From positions 1 to 59,717 of the forward strand of contig JBFLVJ010000009.1 in the NCBI GenBank assembly GCA_040758595.1: a stretch of DNA of 59,717 bases, read 5' to 3'. This document shows, piece after piece, positions 13,190-21,654 of this stretch. A model generated the notes under the pieces. That model made no database searches and was not told the DNA's origin. It saw nothing but the letters and a program-made list of their open reading frames with translations. The translations under genes and the position numbers were made by a program. This stretch comes from Bilamarchaeum sp040758595. GTDB lineage: Archaea > Micrarchaeota > Micrarchaeia > Anstonellales > Bilamarchaeaceae. Each line of letters begins with the position of its first letter. Position 1 is the first letter of the stretch.

Positions 13190-16174
13190 GACTTTCTGGA
13201 CCTGGGCTACGAAGTCCTGAGCCGCTTCGAGCGTGTCGGCCGCATCTCTGCCGGCCACCACGATCTTGGAGCCCTGGACGACTTCCCTCACGACCTTCCT
13301 CTCAGCGGTCCAGTCGACTGCCGAACCCTGGAGCAGGTCTGCCGTGACGGTGTTCACCTTGTCACCACCGACCGATATCAGCGTGTTCACGCCGACTGCA
13401 TCGGAGTCGAGGATGACCAGGTTGCCGTAGCTGCCCGTGTAGGGCATGGCCGCGGTGACGGTCGGGGCATTGTTCGGCATGATGACTGCCGAAACGCCGC
13501 TCATGTCAGCGGTGCAGGCCACTGAGCCGCCGCTGGTGCCGCAGGCACCGACGTCCTCAGTTATCTCCAGCACCTTGACTGTCACGCCGCTAACGGTCTC
13601 GGATTCGCCCTCGCCGAGGGTGACGATGGTCTTCGAGGCATCGTCAGTTTCGCTCGAGGCCGGAGCGAGGAACCACTGCGCCCTCGCCAGCTTGTGAGCC
13701 ATGTCGAACTCGACCGTGTCATCGTCGATGCTCTTGAACATGGATCCCCTCTCGGAGACGTAGTTCTCCTCGACGATCTCCATGCCGGAGCTGACCGGAC
13801 CTGAATCGAGCGTACCGAGGTAGAATCCACCTTCGGGAATGCCCAGGTCGGTCGGGTTGGCGACCGCGTGCCCGTAGAGGACTTCCTGGTCATCTGATGT
13901 GAGGGCCAGGGTGCCGTCATCCGAGGCGAAGTCGAAGGTCGCATCTCCCGGAGTCGCGGTGTCCGTGTCAGCCACACCGAATACCCAGTAGTCGACGAAC
14001 TCGTTGCTCGAGCCCGTGCCTGCTTTCTCAGCCACACCGAACATGAAGGTCGGGCAGGTAGCCGAAAGGCATGCTCCGTAGCCGTCGCTGTAGAGCAGAC
14101 CGCCGATGTATCCGTCGCTGGGACCACCAAGGAGTACCGAGTTAATGTCGGGGAGGTAGTCCTCTATGACTATGGCTCCTCCTTCGGGCGGAGAGAAGTC
14201 GTTGTCTCCGTCTCCGACATCTTCGTACTCCACGAGGCTGCCGACAGTGTCGTACTCGTTGACACCGTAGTCGTCGCTGGAAGGCGAGACCTTCATGAAG
14301 ATCGCGCCCGGAGCGAGTGCGGTATCAGAGATAGCGCCCTCGACAACACCATCGCCGTCAGAGTCGCAGACCGCTGCTCTCAGACCGGCACCCGGATCAC
14401 CGTCCGCAAGAGCGAGGATGCTCGTGGTCGCACCGTCGTTCAGAGCCACGAAGAACTCATCGTCGCTCAGGTCGCCGGTCGCATCGTCCCTCTCAGTCTG
14501 GAAGGTCGAGCCCGAGGTTCCTGACGAAACAGACACGTACGGAGCGAAAATCACACAAGCGCTCTGTGCGGGGCCTGCGTTGTACAGGGGACCCTTGCTC
14601 TCCGAGATGCTCTTGTCCGTGGTCTTGAGCTCGAACTTCAGCGAGGACATGTCCTCGGAAGTGAGGTCGAGGCCCTTGTAGGACAGTTTCCACACCTCGG
14701 GGTCCATGACCAGCGAGACGTAGTCGCCCTCTTCGAGCACCTCATCGCCAGAACTGGAGATGTCCTCGATGCTGTCCGAGTAGATGACTATCGTCCTCAG
14801 GGTGTCGGGGTCGTCAGGCTCGGGGTCGACGTCATCACCGTCGTCCGGTCCGGCGTCCATGTTCTTCCATCCGAGAGAGACTTCATAGCCCTCGTTGTTG
14901 TTCTCGTCCTCGTTGAGCTCCTGGCCGTCGACCAGCTCAAGCTCCTCTGCGAAGATCGCCACATCGGCCCACTTGGCACCGAAGGTGTAACCAGGCGCTA
15001 CCTTGTACACGTGGAACCTGTAGGTCTTGCCTGCGACGTTGAACTCCTTGGTCGTGCCCGGGTTGACCTTGTCCTTCTTCAGGATGTTGCCGTTCGCGTC
15101 CAGGACGGACAGAATGGCAGAGGTCGTGTCACCGTGGGCTTCGAGGTCGTCGAGCTGGAACTTCAGGTCGTCGACCGGGAGCGATTCGCCCTGGTTCAGG
15201 ATGCCCGAAACGGACTCCTTTGCCAGCTTCACTGAGCCGCCGTTGACCAGCACGTTCTCGCTGGTGAGTTCAGCACCGGTCGCGGTGTTGGGCGCGTTCA
15301 TCTCGCTGATGATCCACTCCTCGCCGAGGAACCAGATCTTCACCCTGTGCGTCTCGGTGGCGTCGTCGATGGTGGTGTCCCCGACATCGGCTTTGCAGAC
15401 AGCGTAGTCGTTGTCTTCAGAGTCGGTGCACTCCGGGATGCCCATCTCGTCTCCGCCAGGGCCGTCGAACTTCAGGGTGTATGCCAGGAAGTCCAGCCTG
15501 CCCACGACCTCATCGGGGTCGGAGTCGAAGCGGTTGTCGCCCCTGATCCATAGGTCCTGCATCTCGACGTAGGTGTTGCCTGAGTCGTCATCCACCACAG
15601 TGAAGTCGGCGAAGCTCGAGAGCTGGTTGCCGTCCACATTGTAGAGGAAGGTCTCGGTCGGACCGATGCTGCCGCCGTTGCCGTCGGTGAACGGGTTGGC
15701 GTTCTCTGACGTGTCAGAGCCTCCGATCTCGTACTCCGCATCTGAGTCACCCGCGGTGTTGGATTCCCTGTCCAGCAACTCCCTGTTTATGTAGTCGCCG
15801 ATCAGGTTCTCTCCGGTCCAGGTGCCTGCTGCGTGCGCACCAGGCACGGTGATCTCAAGGCGTGCCTTCTCGTTGCTGATGGCACAGGTGCCGGCAGAGC
15901 CTTCACCGTTGGCGGTGCAGCTCGCAGAGCCTGCGACTTCAGCAGAGAGCTCGACGCTCTTGTAGGCCTCGCTGGCTATCTTGCCGGCGATCAAGGCCGC
16001 AGAGACACCATCGCTCGGTGCTGCGTTTCCACCCAGAACCACTTTCGCGGTGGGTGCTCCATTGTCGTCCACAAGCGTCGTAGAGCCAAACATAAGGCCT
16101 GCGAACGCTGCCGTACTGGCGAGAATAGTCGCTCCTGCGACAATCGCGCCCATCTTTTTCAGGTTCACTTTCAT
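13187..16174 (-). CDS. S-layer protein (methanococcal type)
   Basis: Major cell-surface protein of 995 residues. The N-terminus MKVNLKKMGAIVAGATILAS has a basic start and hydrophobic core typical of the S_layer_N family, and the C-terminus (GSKIVVAGRDAADTLEAAQD, then VQKV) matches the S_layer_C domain of methanococcal S-layers. The mature part is very acidic and rich in Asp, Gly, Thr and Ser, with scattered cysteines such as CTANGEGSAGTCA that could form disulphides. A GGTGA site precedes ATG 16174. A strong TATA box with a long leader lies upstream and a hairpin terminator follows, consistent with very high expression. Confidence 0.92.
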   Translation of the reverse strand: MKVNLKKMGAIVAGATILASTAAFAGLMFGSTTLVDDNGAPTAKVVLGGNAAPSDGVSAALIAGKIASEAYKSVELSAEVAGSASCTANGEGSAGTCAISNEKARLEITVPGAHAAGTWTGENLIGDYINRELLDRESNTAGDSDAEYEIGGSDTSENANPFTDGNGGSIGPTETFLYNVDGNQLSSFADFTVVDDDSGNTYVEMQDLWIRGDNRFDSDPDEVVGRLDFLAYTLKFDGPGGDEMGIPECTDSEDNDYAVCKADVGDTTIDDATETHRVKIWFLGEEWIISEMNAPNTATGAELTSENVLVNGGSVKLAKESVSGILNQGESLPVDDLKFQLDDLEAHGDTTSAILSVLDANGNILKKDKVNPGTTKEFNVAGKTYRFHVYKVAPGYTFGAKWADVAIFAEELELVDGQELNEDENNNEGYEVSLGWKNMDAGPDDGDDVDPEPDDPDTLRTIVIYSDSIEDISSSGDEVLEEGDYVSLVMDPEVWKLSYKGLDLTSEDMSSLKFELKTTDKSISESKGPLYNAGPAQSACVIFAPYVSVSSGTSGSTFQTERDDATGDLSDDEFFVALNDGATTSILALADGDPGAGLRAAVCDSDGDGVVEGAISDTALAPGAIFMKVSPSSDDYGVNEYDTVGSLVEYEDVGDGDNDFSPPEGGAIVIEDYLPDINSVLLGGPSDGYIGGLLYSDGYGACLSATCPTFMFGVAEKAGTGSSNEFVDYWVFGVADTDTATPGDATFDFASDDGTLALTSDDQEVLYGHAVANPTDLGIPEGGFYLGTLDSGPVSSGMEIVEENYVSERGSMFKSIDDDTVEFDMAHKLARAQWFLAPASSETDDASKTIVTLGEGESETVSGVTVKVLEITEDVGACGTSGGSVACTADMSGVSAVIMPNNAPTVTAAMPYTGSYGNLVILDSDAVGVNTLISVGGDKVNTVTADLLQGSAVDWTAERKVVREVVQGSKIVVAGRDAADTLEAAQDFVAQVQKV

Positions 16175-16360
16175 TCTTTCACCTCAGTTCCATCGCCTAT
16201 TTTTATGGGCCGTTGAAAAAATACTATGGCGACGGATTCCTTGTTTTCGGCCCAGATTCTGTCAGATAGGGAACCCCCTATCTCTTTTCTAGAAGGGGTG
16301 AATGGAATAGTCTTTAAAAAGATTAGCTTTGTAGCTAAACTAGAGTTTATAAAAGAAAGT
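16175..16360 (-). promoter_or_regulatory. S-layer promoter and structured 5' leader
   Basis: TTTTATAAA on the minus strand (16346-16354) is a consensus TATA box; transcription should begin near 16325, giving a leader of about 150 nt, long for a genome with many leaderless genes. The leader can fold AGATAGGG-AACC-CCCTATCT (16264-16283), and TTAGCT-TTGT-AGCTAA (16323-16338) lies at the expected 5' end. Such hairpins may stabilise the mRNA. Confidence 0.65.
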
Positions 16361-16383
16361 TTTAATTAAGACAATAAGCGATG

Positions 16384-16491
16384 GACATATACGTTATTCA
16401 GCGAATTCATGTCGTAATTGACGATGAATGGGGGAGATGTGTCTTTCGGAGCCCCTCGGCTCCCGCCAGCCGATAACATATCTATACATAT
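16384..16491. other. short gene-free stretch
   Basis: Contains a TATACATATCTATATATC-type AT repeat just after the RNase Z stop codon. Nothing else recognised. Confidence 0.4.
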
Positions 16492-17352
16492 CTATATATC
16501 TATGGCCTGGCCGTCCTTCGCCACCTCGGTGTCCTTGAATACCGCTTTGGCTTCCTCGAGCAGCTCGGCCACGTCGGCGTATCTCGGGCTGATGTGCGTG
16601 AGCAGCAGGCGCTTCACTCCGGCGGCCTTCGCTATCTTGGCCGCTCCTTCGGCCGTGCTGTGGGCCCGCTCCTCGGCCTCGGCTCTCTTGTATGAATCGA
16701 ATGTGGCTTCGTGTATCAGCAGGTCCGCGCCCTTGGCCGCCTCGATGGTGCTTTCGGATGGCGCGCAGTCGCCGGCATAGACGACTTTGCGCCCTGGCTT
16801 CCTCCAGGTTATGTCCTCCAGCTTCACCTCGCCCCCGGGTGTCTTGACCTTGCCTTTCTGCTGTATCTCCTTGAACAGCCTGCCTTTGAGACCCAGCGAG
16901 TGCGCCTTCTCCTCGTGGAACTTGATCCTCTCCTCTTCCTCGAACACGAATCCATGAGAGCCGCGGCAGTGCTTGACCGCGAATGCGCTGACAGAGAACC
17001 CCTTCCCGCGCATCAGCTCTCCGGCCTTTATCTTCTCGACCTTGGCGAACGGATAGCCTTCGACATCCATGCCTCGGGGGAGGAATATCCGCACCGGCCT
17101 CGGAGATGCGGAGGAGAGCTTGAGAGTCTCCAATAAGCCGAACATCCCGAGATAATGATCGAGATGGGGGTGCGAGATGAATATCGAATCCACGCTCCCG
17201 TAGCCGACCTTGTATCTCATGAGCTGGCGCTGGGTGCCTTCGCCGCAATCCCAGAGCATGAGATGGCTCTCGTATTTCAGGGCGATTGAAGGCATGCCGC
17301 GCTCCACTGTCGGCGCGCTGGCGGATGTCCCGAGGATCGTGATTCGAAGCAT
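16492..17352 (-). CDS. rnz: ribonuclease Z (tRNA 3' endonuclease)
   Basis: Metallo-beta-lactamase-fold endonuclease that removes 3' trailers from precursor tRNAs. The 286-residue protein has the RNase Z start LRITILGTSASAPTVERG, the zinc motif SHPHLDH near residue 60, the GDCAPS aspartate near residue 194, HEATFD near residue 212 and the final THISPRY histidine near residue 252. An exosite-like middle region is present. This is the enzyme that would act on the tRNA transcripts elsewhere in the window. It is divergent from the THEP1 gene and upstream DNA is dispersed repeat. Confidence 0.95.
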   Translation of the reverse strand: MLRITILGTSASAPTVERGMPSIALKYESHLMLWDCGEGTQRQLMRYKVGYGSVDSIFISHPHLDHYLGMFGLLETLKLSSASPRPVRIFLPRGMDVEGYPFAKVEKIKAGELMRGKGFSVSAFAVKHCRGSHGFVFEEEERIKFHEEKAHSLGLKGRLFKEIQQKGKVKTPGGEVKLEDITWRKPGRKVVYAGDCAPSESTIEAAKGADLLIHEATFDSYKRAEAEERAHSTAEGAAKIAKAAGVKRLLLTHISPRYADVAELLEEAKAVFKDTEVAKDGQAIDI

Positions 17353-17394
17353 AAGCAGGATGTGCTCCAGAAGATAATTAAAATATGCCGAGGT

Positions 17395-17570
17395 GTCACG
17401 GGTCCGCGGTCTCGGGCTTTGGCTTCACGGTCTCCGGTTCCGGGTCAGGGGTCTCGGGTTTCCAGTTCCGTGTCCCGGGTTTCCGGTTCCGAACCCGAAA
17501 CCCAAAACCCGAAACCCAAAACACAAGGCACAGACCCCGCCACTGCCGGCTGCCGGGAACCGGATGCCCG
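17395..17570. repeat. dense dispersed GGGTTTCGGG-type repeat cluster
   Basis: One of the longest copies: alternating GGTCTCGGG, GGTTTCCGG, GGGTTTCC, then the opposite sense AACCCGAAACCC and CCCAAAACCC. The switch from G-rich to C-rich halfway makes it an imperfect giant inverted repeat centred near 17490. It fills the space between RNase Z and THEP1. Confidence 0.75.
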
Positions 17571-17593
17571 ATGCTGTCCTGGCACGGAGTCAG

Positions 17594-17601
17594 GTTTATA
17601 A
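17594..17601 (+). promoter_or_regulatory. TATA box of the THEP1-like gene
   Basis: TTTATAAT at 17594-17601 lies 26-30 nt before ATG 17625, the distance expected for a leaderless archaeal transcript. Confidence 0.65.
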
Positions 17602-17624
17602 TTGTTGTTTCCGCGATACCGGTC

Positions 17625-18401
17625 ATGCCACAGAACTACTTCATAACCGGAGAGCCGAAAGCAGGCAAGACCACCTTGCTCAAAGAGCTGATAGCCGAAC
17701 TCAAGAAGAGCGGCCTCAAGGTGGGCGGGTTCATCTCTCCTGAAGAGAGGCACCACGGCACGCGCACCGCGTTCCATGTGATGGATGTCGAGAGCGGGAG
17801 GAAGGAGGTGCTGGCCAGCGTGGACGGCGACGGGCCGAAGGTGAGCAAGTACCATGTGGACATCCGCTCGTTCGAGAGCATCGCCATCCCTGCGATGGAG
17901 AGCATAGACAAATACGACGTGTTCGTGATGGACGAGATAGGCCGGATGGAGATGAAGAGCGCGAAGTTCAACAGGCTGCTCGACAAGGTCTTCGAATCTC
18001 GCACTCCGGTGATAGCGACCCTCCACAAGGATTTCGTGGAGCGCTACGGGCTTCTTGGTGAGGTCGTCACGCTCACCATGCTCAACAGGCTGCCCACGTA
18101 TTACACCCTGCTGCGCAGCGCCAGAGGCTCGCTGAAGAGGAAAGTGCCCAAGGCTATGGCCGCGCCAGCGAAGGCGCCGGGAAGAGCGACGCGCAGGAAA
18201 ATCGTCAAGGCCAAGCCCGAAGAGAAGAAGAAGGTGAAGAAAGCCATGGCCAAGACGATGAGGGAAAACGCGAAGAAGGCATCGAAAAAATCCGCGAAAC
18301 CGCCCGCGAAGAAGGCGGCCGCGAAGAAAGCCCCTGAGAAGAAGGAGAAGCCCAAGAAGAAGGGCATCGTCCACCACTTCAAGGAGCTCATCGGCTTCTG
18401 A
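17625..18401 (+). CDS. THEP1-type nucleoside triphosphatase with histone H1-like tail
   Basis: A 258-residue P-loop NTPase. Residues 1-170 match the THEP1 family: Walker A GEPKAGKTT near residue 8, then KVGGFISPEERHHGTRTAFHVMD and Walker B FVMDEIGRME near residue 105. The family hydrolyses nucleoside triphosphates broadly; its cellular role is unclear. Residues 170-258 are a Lys/Ala/Pro-rich tail (KKASKKSAKPPAKKAAAKK) resembling histone H1, not part of the usual family and suggesting nucleic-acid or polyphosphate binding. Start ATG 17625 is set by the TATA box. The end overlaps the convergent glycosylase by 14 nt. Confidence 0.88.
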   Translation: MPQNYFITGEPKAGKTTLLKELIAELKKSGLKVGGFISPEERHHGTRTAFHVMDVESGRKEVLASVDGDGPKVSKYHVDIRSFESIAIPAMESIDKYDVFVMDEIGRMEMKSAKFNRLLDKVFESRTPVIATLHKDFVERYGLLGEVVTLTMLNRLPTYYTLLRSARGSLKRKVPKAMAAPAKAPGRATRRKIVKAKPEEKKKVKKAMAKTMRENAKKASKKSAKPPAKKAAAKKAPEKKEKPKKKGIVHHFKELIGF

Positions 18402-18957
18402 AGCGCTTGCCCCATTCCACGATGAGCGCGTGGTATTCCTTATAGAGAGAAACGTCTTTCGGCAGCGACGATTCGAAGAACTGCCTGTAGTCGTCATGCT
18501 CTTTCCCCTGGAACAGCTGGTGATGGGCGCAGAACCTTCTGGTGTATGCGTCTATCACGAAATAGGGCAAATCGAATGCGTAGAGCAGGATCGAATCCGC
18601 GGTCTCCTTCCCGACCCCTTTCACATCCAAGAGATCTTCCCGCGTCGGCTCCGTCCCGCGCTCCAGCAACTCGAGGTATCTTTCCGTGAGGGCTTTGAGC
18701 CGCTCCGCTTTCTGCCTGTAGAATCCGCTGGGGCGGATGAGGGTCTCGAGTTCCGGGTTTTGGGTTTCGAGCAGCTTTTCAGGTGAAAGCAGGCCGGCCT
18801 CTTTGAGGTTCGCTATCGCTTTCTCTACATTCTTCCAGTTGGTGTTCTGTGTCAGTAGCGCGCCCACGACGACCTCGTATCGCGAGTCCGCCGGCCACCA
18901 TCTTTGAGGACCGTACTCGGATAAGAGCTCGCGGTAGAGGCGATAGGCTTCGCTCAT
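18388..18957 (-). CDS. endonuclease III-like DNA glycosylase (MagIII group)
   Basis: HhH-GPD base-excision repair enzyme of 189 residues. It shows LLTQNTNWKNVEKAIANLK, the PSGFYRQKAERL helix, the helix-hairpin-helix DVKGVGKETADSILLYAF with a lysine, and the catalytic aspartate in VIDAYTRRF. The four-cysteine iron-sulphur loop of true endonuclease III is absent. This matches the COG2231/MagIII type, which removes alkylated purines. Substrate choice is inferred. Start ATG 18957 is chosen by family length and a TTTTTATCC box about 26 nt upstream. The stretch LETQNPELETL coincides with a short copy of the dispersed repeat. Confidence 0.88.
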   Translation of the reverse strand: MSEAYRLYRELLSEYGPQRWWPADSRYEVVVGALLTQNTNWKNVEKAIANLKEAGLLSPEKLLETQNPELETLIRPSGFYRQKAERLKALTERYLELLERGTEPTREDLLDVKGVGKETADSILLYAFDLPYFVIDAYTRRFCAHHQLFQGKEHDDYRQFFESSLPKDVSLYKEYHALIVEWGKRFRSR

Positions 18958-18991
18958 GCAGAGGATATGCCGCGAACCGGATAAAAAGGGC

Positions 18992-20041
18992 TCAGAAGAG
19001 CTTCTCGGGAGTGATGTCCTTCCTGGCGATGACGTAATCGTTGCGGATAGTTTCGAAGACATCCTTCGTCTCGCCGCTAAGCTGCATAGATTCCACGGCA
19101 TCGCGCAATTCGTGGAGGTGCTCCCTGCTGTCCGGCGATAGCGGCAGCGGGATGAGATGCACGGATTCCTCTTCTGCGAAATCGCCCGCCGTCTGCGCCA
19201 ACGATGGCTGGAGAATGACCATGCTGCGGATCACATCCGCCAGCTCCCCGCCTGAGAGCGAATGCTCCAGCTCGCTGCCTTTTTTCCTTATGAACAGCAT
19301 GGATTCTTGGGCCTTGAGCGGGACCGCGGACATGCCAAAGCCCCGGCCCAGGACGACCATCTTGCCTGCAAGCTCATAGGAGAACGGGCAGATCGCAGTG
19401 GAGAATACCACGTATGAGGCCCCCCGTCCGGTGAGCGCCGCTGCATATAGAAGGACATGCATGTCCCGCACCCTGCGGTCTCTGGCGGATGAGCGGCAGA
19501 TGGAGAGGACCTTTTTATCCAGCGCATGTCCGTCCATGGCCGCCACCACTTTCCCTGCGCGGTCCTTGGCGAACACGATGAAATGCCCTGGCTTCTTGTC
19601 CTGGCTATCCTTGCCGCACTCGGATAAGAGCTTGGATGCCGCTTCGGCATCCGGAGAGCCTTTCCCTCCGAGATAGAACTTGAGGCCGTCCTCGAAGATG
19701 GTCCTGCGCAATCTCAAGCGATCCTCCCATGGGGGGAGGGCATCAAGATCGAGCGTGATTTCCGATGACATCCCCGGGGCCGGAGGGGGCGCAGGCTCTT
19801 TAGGATAGAGCGGCGGCGCGACCATCATCCCCGAGGCGGGTTCTTTCTCAAGCGCTGATGGCGGCGAAGGAGGGAGGGCCTCTCCGGGCTCTTTGATTGG
19901 TTTCTTTTTCGGAGCCGGCGGTTTGCGTGATGTTTTTTTCGCAGGGGCGCGTTTGTGTGTCCTGTCCGAGGGTTTTGTCTTTGGGGTTTTGCGCGCTGGT
20001 CTCTTCGGGACGGTCCTGCTGGATTTCTTGGCCTTGGCCAT
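18992..20041 (-). CDS. uncharacterised protein with lysine/proline-rich N-terminal region
   Basis: A 349-residue protein I do not recognise. Residues 1-100 are a basic, low-complexity segment (AKAKKSSRTVPKRPARKTPK and similar). Residues 120-300 look globular, with GHFIVFAKDRAGKVVAAMDG and VRDMHVLLYAAALTGRGASYVVFS strands and helices faintly reminiscent of a GNAT acetyltransferase core, but I cannot confirm this. Start ATG 20041 is chosen over an upstream ATG whose extension is hydrophobic and unlike the rest. It lies between the DUF4870-like gene (upstream) and the glycosylase on the same strand. Confidence 0.72.
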   Translation of the reverse strand: MAKAKKSSRTVPKRPARKTPKTKPSDRTHKRAPAKKTSRKPPAPKKKPIKEPGEALPPSPPSALEKEPASGMMVAPPLYPKEPAPPPAPGMSSEITLDLDALPPWEDRLRLRRTIFEDGLKFYLGGKGSPDAEAASKLLSECGKDSQDKKPGHFIVFAKDRAGKVVAAMDGHALDKKVLSICRSSARDRRVRDMHVLLYAAALTGRGASYVVFSTAICPFSYELAGKMVVLGRGFGMSAVPLKAQESMLFIRKKGSELEHSLSGGELADVIRSMVILQPSLAQTAGDFAEEESVHLIPLPLSPDSREHLHELRDAVESMQLSGETKDVFETIRNDYVIARKDITPEKLF

Positions 20042-20077
20042 CGGAAAGAGAAAACAGGGAAAAAATATAAATGGCAA

Positions 20078-20494
20078 TCACTTGGCGCTCTTGGCCGCGA
20101 GGTCTCCGAGCAGAGGGAGCTTGTAGGGCTTTCCCTGGAACGCCTGCCACACCATGAAGAGTATCGCCAATGGCGGGAGGAAGTAGAGCGGGAGCAGGAG
20201 CAATGCGAGCAATCCGGCGATCAACCCCAGGACGAGATTGACGATCGCGAGAGCGATGTAGAACACCACCATCGCCACCGAAAGGAAGAGCGACTGGTAT
20301 GAATGGAACCTCAGGAAGCGGACCTGCTTCTTGTCCGTCAGGAGCACGAATACGGGGACGATGAGCCCGATGAGATATGCCAATGCGCCCCAGAGCTTGT
20401 CCTCTGATGATACCGTCTTCTCGGTGACGAGGCTCTCCGCCTTGCCGAGCGTCTCTTTCGCGGCTTTCTTGACTGATTCCAGTTTGCCTGCCAT
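20078..20494 (-). CDS. DUF4870-like small membrane protein
   Basis: A 138-residue protein with a polar N-terminal helix (ESVKKAAKETLGKAESLV) followed by three hydrophobic segments: WGALAYLIGLIVPVFVLLTD, SLFLSVAMVVFYIALAIVN and LIAGLLALLLLPLYFLPPLA. The pattern KKQVRFLRFHSYQSLFL between the first two is typical of DUF4870/Tic20-like proteins. No biochemical role is established for the family. It lies 36 nt upstream of the 349-residue gene on the same strand. Confidence 0.8.
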   Translation of the reverse strand: MAGKLESVKKAAKETLGKAESLVTEKTVSSEDKLWGALAYLIGLIVPVFVLLTDKKQVRFLRFHSYQSLFLSVAMVVFYIALAIVNLVLGLIAGLLALLLLPLYFLPPLAILFMVWQAFQGKPYKLPLLGDLAAKSAK

Positions 20495-20529
20495 GGTATG
20501 GCTTCTTTTAGAGGATTTTTAATTGTTGG

Positions 20530-21104
20530 TCAATCTTCGCAATGATCCCACATGAACTGGAAGAACTTCCGGTAGCCGTCGGCCAGCCTTCTGCTCCGCA
20601 TCACGAACTGGACCGGCTCCTCGGGCAGTCGGCCCGGCTGCCTTTCTGGTTGTCTATCTTGAGGTCTCGGGTTTCGAGGTTTAGGTCCCTTATATGGAGC
20701 TTGACGGCTTCCCCTATCCTGAGCCCCAGAACTGCCTGGAAAGTGAAAAGCAAGGCCATTCTTGGGTCTTCTACGGCATTCAGGAAGCGAACCAGCTCCT
20801 GCTCGGTAAAGCCCTTGTTTATCGTACCGTATTTGGGGATCCTCCTGCGCAGGAAACGCCTTTTCCTGGCCGTAGAGAGGATTTCTATAGCACGGACAAG
20901 CCTCTGCTTGGGCAGATATCGCCCCAGCCATTCAAGGGTTTCCTTGGCTTCTGGCCAAAGCTGCTTGGTTTCGCGCCTAGATGGCTTGTTCGCTTTCCGC
21001 AAGGCCCGAACGTTCGGAAAAGCGAACTGGCCTGGAATTGGCCCTATTTCAGGATACTGTGGCAGCAAGAACTCAGACGTAGCTAGACAAAACTCAAAAC
21101 CCAA
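20530..21104 (-). pseudogene. decayed tyrosine recombinase (integrase) next to tRNA-Val
   Basis: The first 167 codons (21104 downwards) read as the N-terminal SAM-like core of a phage-type integrase and the start of the catalytic domain, including the first catalytic arginine in FQAVLGLRIGEAVKLHIRDL. The frame then breaks after DLKIDNQKG. Continuation PEEPVQFVMRSRRLADGYRK is found in another frame up to 20530. The R-H-R-Y catalytic residues of the second half are missing. A short dispersed-repeat stretch (20655-20690) lies near the break. The gene starts about 24 nt downstream of tRNA-Val, a usual archaeal integration target. Confidence 0.75.
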
Positions 21105-21127
21105 AACAGGAAACAGAAAACGGAAAT
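21085..21127. repeat. dispersed C-rich/A-rich repeat between integrase remnant and tRNA-Val
   Basis: AAAACTCAAAACCCAAAACAGG and following units belong to the GGGTTTCGGG family in reverse sense. Confidence 0.55.
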
Positions 21128-21200
21128 TGGGCCCGCGCGGGATCGAACCGCGAATCTCCCGCGTGTGAGGCGGACGTCTTAACCATTCGACTACGAGCCC
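21128..21200 (-). tRNA. tRNA-Val(CAC)
   Basis: Read on the minus strand from 21200: acceptor GGGCTCG pairs with CGGGCCC, D arm with AATGGTTAAGAC, anticodon stem TCCGC/GCGGG with loop CTCACAC and anticodon CAC, T arm CGCGG-TTCGATC-CCGCG, discriminator A at 21128. No intron and no encoded CCA. It is intact, in contrast with the heavily interrupted tRNA-Gln 64 nt away. Confidence 0.95.
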
Positions 21201-21263
21201 GAGAAAGAGCAGATTAAATCTGTTGAAAGGATTTTAATATTATTCCGATGCTCTTTCTAGCAC

Positions 21264-21508
21264 AGCCCCGTCGTCTAGTGCGCTTTTTGGGAAAACGCGC
21301 CCAAAAACCGGCAGTAAATGGTCAAGGATAGTGGACTTTGGATAGGCCTTTTGACCTCTGAAGTTCTCAGGGCAAACCTCGAGAAACGATGTCTCGTTTC
21401 TCGGGGTCCCAGCGACCTTCGGTCGCGAGGGAACCCTGGGAAAACCATGAGGAAATCAGAAGGCCTTGAAGATATCCATTGACGGCAGTTCGAATCTGCC
21501 CGGGGCTA
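21264..21508 (+). tRNA. tRNA-Gln(TTG) with a D-loop insertion and a large anticodon-loop intron
   Basis: Acceptor AGCCCCG (21264-21270) pairs with CGGGGCT (21501-21507), discriminator A21508. After GTCTAGT an insertion of about 40 nt (21280-21319) interrupts the D-loop; its TTTTTGGG can pair with CCCAAAAA. The sequence resumes GGTCAAGG. Anticodon TTG is at 21338-21340 within loop CTTTGGA. Stem GTGGA pairs with TCCAT (21475-21479), so an intron of about 132 nt occupies the 37/38 site. It contains CGAGAAACGA/TCGTTTCTCG and GCGACC-TTCG-GGTCGC hairpins. T arm GGCAG-TTCGAAT-CTGCC is normal. The mature RNA would be 73 nt. Confidence 0.9.
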
Positions 21509-21654
21509 TGAATCTTTTTCTTCAGAAGTTACGGTCTTACTCAGGTGGTTTCCTGTTTCGGGTTTCCAGTTTTGGACTCAAAAAAGTTCACCTCAGGGCT
21601 TTTGGATGAGGCGTAGCCTTTTGCCCTGATAGAAACTGAGGTCAAAAGGCTCCG
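21509..21654. other. gene-free DNA between tRNA-Gln and its partial copy
   Basis: Contains dispersed repeat (21547-21577) and a segment with CTCAGGGC, AAAAGGC and GCCTTTTG words like those in the tRNA-Gln intron. It appears to be a degraded partial duplication of the tRNA gene. No protein gene seen. Confidence 0.5.

Noticed and set aside
18745..18772. Dispersed-repeat insertion within the MagIII-like glycosylase
   Set aside because: The protein length there equals the family norm, so the repeat-like words may be coincidental; not claimed as an insertion.
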